From positions 19,718,001-19,782,000 of the forward strand of contig NC_079884.1 in the NCBI RefSeq assembly GCF_029227915.1: DNA of 64,000 nucleotides. The letters are read 5' to 3'. The number at the start of each line of letters is the position of its first letter. Positions within the stretch are counted from its first letter, which is position 1. The notes beneath the pieces were generated by a model, which was not told the DNA's origin, did not search any database, and was given only the letters and a program-made list of their open reading frames with translations. The stretch comes from Hydractinia symbiolongicarpus (Eukaryota > Cnidaria > Hydrozoa > Anthoathecata > Hydractiniidae). Positions 56,050 to 64,000 of the stretch are shown piece after piece. A program made the translations under genes and the position numbers.

Positions 56050-56893
56050 TTACGACATATCAATATAAAACATCCCTTCGAATAGATCCCGCGTATCATC
56101 GTCGGGTAACGTGAAGTGATTGAGGTAATAATTCAGTGCCCAGGGTATCGTCGCTGAATCGGCACCAGGCATGTACGGCATTCGGATCGTCGCATTCAGG
56201 TTTCCTCACAACCATCTCGGGGTCATCTCCCCCATCGTGCTTATTCTTGCACCGAGTTGCCTACGCTGGCATCGGATCAAGTAATGCTTATGCCTGCTTT
56301 TTTTTCCCATGTTCGTGAGGATCGTTTTTATCAACCACACATAGCACGGTATCATATTGATATCGGTGTGGAACATGCCTATGCCGTAGTTCCGAGTTGT
56401 TTTGCTTAAGAACACTACGTTTTTCATCCCTATCCTCAAGCTCATCCCCGAGTGCCACGAGTTGGTTGTCCCTATCCTTAATTTCATCACCGAGTAAGGG
56501 CAGGGCCCAATCCCTGTCCTCCAGGACCTGGCGATGCTCTTTAATTACATCTTGTAAGTTTTGGACACCTTTCCGGGCTAGCCATTTGATAACCCCTACA
56601 GCCTTAGGCTTTTTTGACCTACGCACAATTTCTAACGCACCTTCAAGCGTGACAAAGACGTCATGCCCATTTTTCCCTTCTCCTCGTATACCTGATCGGG
56701 GGCATCTCCGAGATGCTTCATTAGGCCCTACTATTTCGGACCTGGTAGATAGGAATGTTGAAGGTATCGTCATATTCTTAACCTTTTCGATACCCAGGAA
56801 ACGTCCCAGATCACCCCTTTTGAACATAGGTTGATCCTGGTTGTTAGATAGGGTCTCGATGGCTCCTGTGTTGAACATAACTTGCGACGACAT
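56050..56893 (-). pseudogene. BRO-N/MSV199-type DNA-binding gene
   Basis: N-terminal FKRGDLGRFLGIEKVKN and GHDVFVTLEGALEIVRRSKK with KAVGVIKWLARKGVQ are the MSV199/BRO-N layout of large DNA virus and Polinton genes. A charged coiled coil follows (DEIKDRDNQLVALGDELEDR), then PHRYQYDTVLCVVDKNDP. Stop/frame changes near 56,288 and 56,140; the C-terminus ends DLFEGMFYIDMS. Confidence 0.65.
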
Positions 56894-56973
56894 TTTTTAT
56901 ATACCGATGCTTACCCGGAGGATTTCACCGTGGTCATAAATGGTAATTTTAATACCCGCAGGAGTAGTGAAAA

Positions 56974-57519
56974 TCAGTGCCCGTTTAAGTCATGGTCCGC
57001 TAGGTTAATTTCAGCAAACACATAGCGGTAAATCTTGTTAATGATGTGAAGAATGGAGAAGTTGGGGGCATCAGGGTTATATCGTATAAAGGTGCATCCC
57101 AAGGCTTGCTCGATATGTTTTTTTCTCTTTACCTCATAACCTATATCCCTATCAGCATGTCCAAATTCATCCCATTCGATAGCCATCACCATATCTTCGC
57201 CGTAAAAAGCGGTGCGGATGTTGTAAAGGGTGCCTTCCTTCTTGGATAAAAGCTTTATGAATTTCTATACCACAACGCCTCGCAATTTTACTAGCAACCA
57301 AGCTTTTGCATGTAACCAAGATTTCCGTAACGGCCTCGGCGGAAATAAATATATCATGCGAGGGTCTACTTCGTATTCGATAACATGGTCTTTGCATTTG
57401 GCACGCCGCTTCCCCTTCGCCCTATCCAGGCAGATTGTACAGCTTTTTGTCCTACCATTCCCCCTAATCTTGTCCAGGGTTAGAACGTGCTTGCACTTCG
57501 AACATGCCCTGCTCTCCAT
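56974..57519 (-). pseudogene. zinc-ribbon plus restriction-nuclease-like domain
   Basis: Starts MESRACSKCKHVLTLDKIRG with a C-x2-C...C-x2-C ribbon. After frame changes it ends in AIEWDEFGHADRDIGYEVKR and LGCTFIRYNPDAPNFS, the E/D-x-GH-x-D ... R ... LG pattern of the Vsr/DUF559-like nuclease fold that often ends MSV199-type proteins. At least two frame changes (about 57,350 and 57,200). Confidence 0.55.
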
Positions 57520-57859
57520 TTACTATCCAGGTAGTCGCCTTGTGTATTGCCTTGGCAACTTCGGCAAGCGTCGGACTAATGCCAGTTTCCACATACTCAA
57601 ACGGAACCTTGTGGTGGATATGCAAAAATTCATAATTTTCCCAGGTCATACCATTAGAAAACTGGGCTTCAATATGACCCCTACATATAGTCATGAGCTC
57701 GTAAAGAGGCTGATTGCCGGGGAGTACGTGCCGCCCCTTTGATATGTTCTTTCCAGTTAGGCACCATATACATGTCTTTGAAATTTCACCATTGCCCTTG
57801 ATCTTGAAATTGTCTATAGAAAGATAGCGTTTACATCTCTGGCACTTGGTTCCTTCCAT
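57464..57859 (-). CDS. zinc-ribbon HNH endonuclease-like gene 2
   Basis: ATG at 57,859. CQRCKRYLSIDNFKIKGNGE with CIWCL forms the ribbon. HNH-like core FSNGMTWENYEFLHIHHKVP, tail EVAKAIHKATTW. Unbroken to the core; the last 20 codons overlap the next gene's start and may be read-through. Similar to gene 1 (55,533) in the same layout. Confidence 0.6.
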   Translation of the reverse strand: MEGTKCQRCKRYLSIDNFKIKGNGEISKTCIWCLTGKNISKGRHVLPGNQPLYELMTICRGHIEAQFSNGMTWENYEFLHIHHKVPFEYVETGISPTLAEVAKAIHKATTWIVNGEQGMFEVQARSNPGQD

Positions 57860-58130
57860 GCTGATAACTTTACCATACGCTCTATTTTGGCTTTGGTACG
57901 ATGCTTGCGGGTAACCACCCCTTTTTTTACGGCCATTTCACGACTCACCCTGCTTGCCGCGAAGTACGTCACTATCTTGAGGACGTCATTTGTGTCTTAC
58001 TTCTATGGCAAGCACGGCCAGCGTGCCGACCCCATAGATGTGAACCGACTGTACGGAACTGGTCCCAAAAGAGTCTTTGACTGCAGGCTCTACAGTACCC
58101 TCTTGTTGTTTCATTTCTTCCTTCCTCTTC
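57860..58130. other. Polinton region with gene remnants only
   Basis: On the minus strand, frames with SREMAVKKGVVTRKHRTKAK and a hydrophobic IYGVGTLAVLAI look like pieces of a short basic or membrane gene, but no continuous frame exists. The 232-codon plus-strand frame across this stretch is a shadow. Confidence 0.35.
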
Positions 58131-58134
58131 TTCA

Positions 58135-58733
58135 TCAATGCAGCCAACTTGTGTCCCTATGCAACCCTTCCCGGATGCTTTGGTGGTTTTGTAATGACTC
58201 TCTCTTCTTGTTGTTGTTCTTCTTCAGCCCTGTCCTCAAAATAGGCGCTAAGCACCTACCAATAGTGCAGTACACAAGGATCCCGAGATCTGTCATAGAG
58301 TCTCGGATTATAGGGTTTTCTTCTATATCTCGACGTAATTCGTCGACGCTGTCTATATTCACAAAGTTCCCAATCATGCTAGCATACAGGCTGATAACAG
58401 GGGTAGACAGTGCCCTAGCCGTCTTCTCACCCTTTTCCTGGGGTTCTCGCTGTACGTACTCAGCATGTACCTTGTCAATTGCCTCATCAGGAGCCTTGTC
58501 GACAAACCCTTCTGTACACTTGTTCGGTAAAGATGCCCCTTGCCCTTACGTAGGGCCTCCTTTAAGGTTTGGCGTTTATCGATGAGCTTCTCTATCTGCT
58601 CATAGGTTTCTGCGGATTCGTCGAATACTCGTGCAATATCAGACATCCTCTTTATTGTACGGCGATATCGAAAAAAGCAAAGCGCGATCATGGTATACGG
58701 TAGGATTATAGCGACATACAAACACACCTCCAT
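58135..58733 (-). pseudogene. Polinton membrane-anchored coiled-coil gene
   Basis: ATG at 58,733. N-terminal membrane segment (VCLYVAIILPYTMIALCFF), then a long charged helix (SAETYEQIEKLIDKRQTLKE), and after a single frame change near 58,560 a helical part (GNFVNIDSVDELRRDIEENP) and hydrophobic LGILVYCTIGRCLAP. It starts 2 bp past the PolB stop on the same strand. Unknown function. Confidence 0.5.
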
Positions 58734-58734
58734 T

Positions 58735-61700
58735 TTATTCCCTTGCAGACACCAGGCGGTAATGGCTCCTGGCAAGCGTTGTAATTTGATCGAGTTGCAC
58801 GATACGTTTATCATCCTCCCTGTTAAGTGCTAGCTTCGATACCTCTTGGGTATATATTTCATGCCTCTTGTTTTGAATTAACACCCGGCTCTTGTATATA
58901 TCAACGCCCTCCTCCAAGCATCGCCTATAGTCGTCAAAGGTTATAGATTTTTGGTTCTTTACGCACTTTGCTTTGCGATAACCGCCCTCTTTTATAAGGC
59001 TCTTGTAGGCATATAGCTTGGCCCTCAGAGTGATGAACTCGGTCATGACCTTCCCCGCCAATTCGTCTCTCATGAGGCCTACGACCTTCTTGTTCTTCCC
59101 CGGGGGAAGAGGCCTATTATCATCTGGATTATAGGCACTTGTATGGAAGCGTGTCTCAACATCGTTGGCGATATCCCAGTAAAAGTCCTCTGTGCGAATG
59201 TTGTAAACGAAGCTGTCCGTGTCCATATAGCAGAGCCGCAGCTTGCTGCCGTATTGGGCTGCATGTAGTCGTAATGAAACTCGTACATTTCCATTTTTGA
59301 CATATCTAGTATCGCCTGCCCTATATACACTGGCTTGTTCATTTTGACCTCCGTCTTGCCCATTTCAACGAGGTGTTTGCTGAACCTGCTTTCACCCTTG
59401 AAATTTGGCTTCATGACAAGCTTCATACACTTGTCCTCGTTGGTAACCAGCTGAATGTTTCGGTGGTTTCAGATATTCTTCATCGTCTGGCCAAACACCA
59501 AGAGGTTCATTAACTTATAGAAGTCCTTTTCAAACTCGTTGCTGGCACCCGTTCTCAGACTAGTGTTGTGATCTATATAGCTCTTAAGCCATGGCTTTTG
59601 ATTAAACTGGATCACTCTGCGCACTCTCTTCAATTCAAGCCCATGCTTTATAGCTTCGTGAAGGGCCCTTATATGGACCACATATCTACGTTTATGCCCC
59701 AAGTTCAACACCAATTTCTCGACCTTGTGCACAATAGTGCGTTCCGGTAGGAACGGCAACTCGTTTTGCTTGACATGCAACCTCTCGGGGCATTCGATAT
59801 CTACCTCTAAAATGTACCCATGTTTATTGTCCATAACGATCTTCTCGATTCGCTCTTCTGTAAATGCATCTGCGTTCGATACCAATTTGAAACCGTCCGT
59901 TGGAAGGTCTTGACGCATCGCTCAGCAGTATAGGTTGTTGCTATCGAGGTACTGCAAGTAGGATAATTCAACCTCTGGATTGTACTGGTTTCCCATGTAC
60001 TTGTTATTAGCCTTGGCATACCGGTGTACACCCTGGGTTATACCTCCTCTTATACCTTTTTCGAACATCAGGTAGATGTCGTGATAGTCTCCCATGGTAA
60101 CTACATCACCCTCTGGGGTAATGACATTCCATACTTTTTTTGCATAGGCATAGTTATTGTCGCTAATCCCCTTCATGTTCAGCTTGCTGTAAAATGCCTC
60201 CTTCGGAGGTAGCTCCGACTCTTCGAATCGTTCCTAATCGTCCATATACTCGTACGGATAGACACTTTTTCTCAGCATCAGCCTGAAAGTATCATCCTTG
60301 TCGCTGAATTTGGCCATGTATGGTTTGTTTGCCTTTACCTGGTATCGATTAAGCTGCTTCGTGGTATTCGAAGCGCAAATTTAACACCAAAATTTTGCCA
60401 TGTGTTTGGCGTCTATGCTTTGGAATTCTAGGCAGGTATCTGCACACTGGTGGCATTTCATACTGGCGGCGTTTATTCTAATGAGGTTGCTTGCCAATTT
60501 GTCCAGACTTGAGGGCATGAGTCGGCAAGAGTCGATAAACCTAATCTCTACTGTCTTGTAACCCTCTCCATCACAATATCCCATGCCTGCAAAGGGTACC
60601 TTGATTTTAACGTTGAAACTGATATATTTTTCGGTATTCTCTGCAATGCACCCAATATCCTGGGTGTCGTACTTCTCGCCCAGTTCTCGTATGAAGAGAT
60701 GCGCATCGTAACCAGAGAGGTTGTGAAATATGACCGGAATATGACCTGTTATCTTGTATCTGAGGTTACAGATCGCGTGCGCTGCGCCTCTATACAGCCC
60801 CGTACAATGGCAATGGTCCCTGACCTTACGGCTATACTCGCAGTCGTCAAACGGCTTCAAACGGCAGATGTGGCATTTCGATGCCTCGTCATGTTCCCTC
60901 TTTAAAATTTCCGTTAGGGGCAGCATGGGTTGCTGTAGGTAGGTACTATATGGCCGTTTTACCTCGCTCTCCAGATGGTCCATGAACCTCGTTATACAGT
61001 CCTTACCACGGCATACCCTTAGTGGCCTCTGTACATCCCCATAGGCGAATGTGCTATAGGTACACCAACCAGACGGTACATGCTTGCTTAGCTTTTTGGT
61101 TTTCGTGCCCCTCGCAACTTCCACTGGGATGAGTAGACTCTCAAAATCTGTATTTATGACAAAGGGTACTTTGAATTGTTGTTGGCCATCCCTATAGTAT
61201 AGCCATTTCTCGGCCTCTGTTGGCATTGTGATTTTAACTGCCTCGTGGTACTTGCAGTAGCCATAAGGATTCGACTAATCGTAAAGCCACTTTGGGGTAG
61301 CGCAGGATTTTCTGTGTGGGTCTTGATTTGGGTAAACATCCTATCCAGCACATCGTCTACGTTGCTACCCTGGAAGACTGAGGAAAAATTGCTATTGAAG
61401 GCCTTTTTCACCTCAATGTACTCATCGTTGGCCCCCTCCGGGTTTGTTATCTTCTTCCACATGATCCAGAGGGACAGCTGTACCTTTGCCGAGCCCATAT
61501 CTTCTACCTGGTTCTCAACTAAGGTTCTCACGTTGGGCCGCACCATCCCTATATACCCGTCTACGTCGGCTCCCCCCTATGCCCGGAATGCGGAAACTTC
61601 GGAATGTCCTGTGGAGAGCATGCTTATGTTCCTAGGGCGTAAAATCTTTCCCCGGTCGATCATATAGATTTTGGATATCTGTAAGATATTTTTCCTCGGC

Positions 61701-62268
61701 CTCTTTTTCTACCTCGTCATGAAGCGTAGGTTTCGCGCTAGCTGCCCTATTATAGAGCCCCCATCACCTCACGTTTAAAGGCTGCATAGGTTCTCTTGAC
61801 TCCCTCTTTTATAGGCTTTGGAACAGCGTCTACAAGCCAATTATACCACCCTTCCATCTTATACCGTACGACCGAACGATCTTTCGACAGTTGCTGTTTC
61901 TCGAATAGGTCCATCTCGGGTAGGGGTAATAGCCAGTTGTGCCATTTCCGGATTTTACCCCCCATAGCTGGACGGGTCTTCGCCATTTCCTGTCTCTTGA
62001 AGATATCCATATTCCCCGATGTTATAGGTTTAGCTGGTCGTTTAGGTAGCATCCAGGCGTAATGTGGTACATTCTCCGATGTCACAGGTTGTTTAGTTGG
62101 CCTCCAAGCGTAATGTGGTACATTCTCCAATAAAGAAATCAATTCAGCCTTGCGTAGCTTGTAATACCCCGTGAGTCCACGACTTTTCGCGATATCACGT
62201 AATTGTTTCACAGTGCGTGTGTTCATTTCTTTATTGTATAGAGTTTTTGTTTTGCCAGAGGATTTCAT
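58735..62268 (-). pseudogene. POLB: Polinton protein-primed DNA polymerase B with N-terminal SAP-like domain, decayed
   Basis: Order from 62,268: SAP-like helix pair (VKQLRDIAKSRGLTGYYKLR), linker, conserved N-terminal region (SAKVQLSLWIMWKK, VFQGSNVDDVL), exonuclease motif I NTDFESLL (about 61,148), a Cys/His cluster (CHICRLKPFDDCEYSRKVRD), exonuclease motif II FHNLSGYDAHLF, polymerase motif A LDSNNLY, motif B NLLVFGQTMKN and motif C MDTDSF (59,226-59,209). Breaks: frame change near 61,755; TAG 61,632; frame changes near 61,580 and 61,240; TAA 60,381; TAG 60,234; TGA 59,922; TGA 59,469; frame change near 59,255. Several stops fit single changes of Trp or Arg codons. Confidence 0.88.
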
Positions 62269-62286
62269 TCTGCTCGACTAACGCGT

Positions 62287-62523
62287 CTTGACTGCGCATG
62301 CGTTGATTATAAGGGAATTCCCCCTACAGAGTGCGCTAGAATTTTTTTGACTCATTTGCAGCATTTGATGACGTCATCACTCTATAGGGACTTTCCCTAC
62401 TACGGACTTACCCCTCGAATTCTATGGCTAAGCACTGCATGGTACCGGATAATGAGGACTTGTTGTGACGTCTGTGCGTGCGCGAGATGTGCATTGCGCT
62501 AGAAGGAACATTTCTCTATCTCT
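62287..62523. repeat. Polinton right terminal inverted repeat
   Basis: About 237 bp, reverse complement of 44,098-44,347 with small indels. The polymerase gene begins 19 bp inside it. Confidence 0.92.
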
Positions 62524-62529
62524 CATTTA
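62524..62529. repeat. 6-bp target duplication of the Polinton (right)
   Basis: CATTTA, matching 44,092-44,097. Confidence 0.85.
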
Positions 62530-62875
62530 AACTTGGCTGGAAGTCTAATTCTCTTTTTCTCCTTTCCACTAAATTCGCTAATAATTAAATTAGAATCATC
62601 TGCTTGAAGATATTGGCTAATCAGTTTTGATAACTCGCTTGGTATGTGTCCAACAAGAAGCTCTTGTTCATCTTTACTCTCTGCATCTCCAGGTGTGTTT
62701 TAATTGTTCCTTTTTTGTGCTTTAATGTTTGTATCCGCAAATATTTATAAGGAGAAATATCAAACTTTTAATCAGCGTATCCCTCTTATTAGCGCCGCCC
62801 TCTATTAAGCGCCTCATCAAAAACATGATAAGCGCAGCGACGCGTATTGGGGGAAATACGGCATGGTGTCTGTAT
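62530..62875. mobile_element. right part of the AAGCGCCGCC transposon
   Basis: AGCGCCGCCCTCTATTAAGC near 62,792 and GCGCAGCG words match the 43,823-43,935 segment, separated from it by the Polinton. The border GGGGGAAATACGG (about 62,850-62,862) resembles the outer left edge in reverse, weakly. No ORF. Confidence 0.4.
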
Positions 62876-62937
62876 ATTTTTTTGCGAGAAGTATGCTTGG
62901 CTAACACGTGCTCAATTTACCAACAGCTTTAGGGCCT

Positions 62938-63101
62938 GGTTACATGCACAATTTCGCCCCGGGTGAAACCAACCTCTTGCTTGGTCAAGTCGTACTTATT
63001 TGCCGAGGTGAAATTACGCCCCGGGGTGATTTCACCCCTGTCTAAAGCATAGGAGCGAAATTTTACACTGGGGCGAAAATTCAAGATTTTTGCATGTAAC
63101 C
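62938..63101. mobile_element. 164-bp MITE
   Basis: GGTTACATGCA at the left and TGCATGTAACC at the right are inverted copies, with inverted TTTCGCCCC/GGGGCGAAA inside. GC-rich centre. Target duplication not clear. Confidence 0.6.
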
Positions 63102-63305
63102 GCATTGCTCCTGGGGCGAAAAGCGTACATATTAGGAGCAAATACGCAAAATTATGCTAAAGGAACTAATCCTTGAAGAAGTTGTCATGCTGTTCGCGTG
63201 TTCAACGTAAGGGATTTTATGAAAAATTTTACTTTCAGTTCAAATACATTTTTAATTGTGTTCAAGCAAAAAGACCGTGAATATCATTTGATTTTTGTGT
63301 GCAGG

Positions 63306-63975
63306 ATGGATGATAATATTGAAACAGAAGCAACTGCTCTTAAAAAAGCTAAAAGGTGTACTGGACAAAAGAGGTGATAATGTTCTGATTAAATGGTGGA
63401 CAACTTGTTGCAGTCTTTGTTAAAACTCAAGTCTCAGTACGAGTTTAAGGGTATTGATTTTAATAGTGACTTGGTCAAACTGTATCGCGGATTTCAAGTT
63501 TTAATGGCTTCTCTCAGTGACATCAAGGATTTTGGTCCACTAACAGTCACGAAAATTGACGTTGATTTACCGCCAGATGAGCAAGCTAAGGCAAAGTCAT
63601 TAATTGCCGAAGAAAAAAAATAATTAAAATTGAATACGATCGCATTAAGCAGAAAATAAAGGATATTCGCCAGGAATACAGAAAGGCTGTAACTGAAGGG
63701 AGAAGTTCGGCCAGTGTGTGGTAAATGGCATTGTGTGATCACTCGGACAAATTGAAAAATCTATAGTGTTGGATCCCCTGCCACTACATCTATTCAAAAG
63801 ACCATTTATCCCTTTACGACAGAGAGTGAGAAAGAAAGACTGATGTTAGAGCATGAAAATGAAGAAGAAGAAGGGGAGGCAGAGAAAAACGACGCCAGTG
63901 ACACCTTGAATGGAGGTGTTGATCCTCTATCATCAAACTCAACAAAAATTTCGTTGAAAATAAGAGAAAATTGAT
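63306..63975 (+). pseudogene. decayed ORF of an unidentified repeated family
   Basis: After a possible acceptor (GTGTGCAG) MDDNIETEATALKKAKR is read. A second frame gives 76 codons (VDNLLQSLLKLKSQYEFKG, IDVDLPPDEQAKAKSLIAEE) to a TAA at 63,621. Past an A-run the frame shifts to KIKDIRQEYRKAVTEGR, then SPATTSIQKTIYPF and an acidic, Ser-rich part ending near 63,975. I have seen similar proteins among cnidarian repeats; no function known. Confidence 0.4.
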
Positions 63976-64000
63976 TGTAAAACAGTTTTCTGCTAACCAA

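Larger units (their letters stand above)
44098..62523. mobile_element. Polinton/Maverick element, 18.4 kb, with duplicated inverted gene block
   Basis: Virus-like DNA transposon of animals with DNA polymerase B, retroviral-type integrase and capsid-like genes. Evidence: long terminal inverted repeats, terminal AG...CT bases (one A shared with the target duplication), a 6-bp duplication, and PolB, integrase and capsid-type genes inside. Gene order from the left: integrase fragment(-), small two-TM(-), capsid(-), coiled-coil(+), Pro-rich gene(-), LINE fragment(-), structural ORFs(+), then again Pro-rich gene(+), coiled-coil(-), capsid(+), two-TM(+), integrase(+), accessory genes(-), PolB(-). 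Most genes are broken, so it is not active as it stands. Confidence 0.92.

Noticed and set aside
57887-58585. 232-codon plus-strand ORF in the Polinton
   Set aside because: Codons are antisense to recognisable minus-strand gene remnants and no domain is visible.

Overview
The window is eukaryotic: AT-rich sequence with one long host gene split into many short exons with GT-AG borders, and dense nested transposons. I infer a cnidarian, probably a hydrozoan. That rests on the mix of Helitrons, hAT elements, tRNA-type SINEs, a Polinton and a decayed ORF family I associate with cnidarian genomes. The species is not provable from the sequence alone.

Host gene. Cytosolic-type valyl-tRNA synthetase (VARS) runs on the minus strand from about 43,741 down to 4,510. 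I could place 21 coding exon positions whose splice phases all agree, with the HIGH-type motif HLGH near 20,020 and the KMSKS motif near 13,740. The last part of the C-terminus is not in the window or was not found. One exon (5,775-5,910) lies in a 2,952-bp head-to-tail duplication and appears again at 8,727-8,862. An open 61-codon extension in front of the first exon looks like a mitochondrial presequence. A possible small second gene (41,969-42,375, minus) sits inside intron 1.

Introns. Positions 1-4,500 hold a row of Helitron-like ends. The duplicated unit carries a 1.28-kb element with 22-24 bp inverted termini. Intron 5 has a SINE and a perfect 26-bp hairpin. Intron 4 has a TTAA-flanked MITE, a Helitron-like element, a SINE split by a hAT-type MITE, and a MITE with internal 53-bp tandem repeats. 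Intron 1 (17.4 kb) contains a hAT transposase gene with a single nonsense codon (28,050-30,281), a second hAT copy (minus) split by a 3.46-kb inverted-repeat element, a decayed LINE (37,574-39,794), a SINE and an unusual array of short palindromes (41,100-41,640).

Polinton. Positions 44,098-62,523 form one 18.4-kb Polinton/Maverick with about 240-bp terminal inverted repeats and a 6-bp target duplication, CATTTA. The right side carries a decayed protein-primed family B DNA polymerase with an N-terminal SAP-like domain, a membrane/coiled-coil gene, two zinc-ribbon HNH genes, a BRO/MSV199-type gene and a nuclease-like gene. The left and centre carry two diverged copies of one structural block in opposite orientation: integrase, a small two-TM protein, capsid-like protein, coiled-coil membrane protein and a Pro-rich tail-anchored protein. 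A LINE fragment breaks the left block. Nearly all genes have stops or frameshifts; the small two-TM gene at 53,858-54,229 is the clear exception. I saw no packaging ATPase or adenain-type protease. The Polinton itself lies inside another repeat with AAGCGCCGCC ends. The window closes with a small MITE and a decayed ORF.
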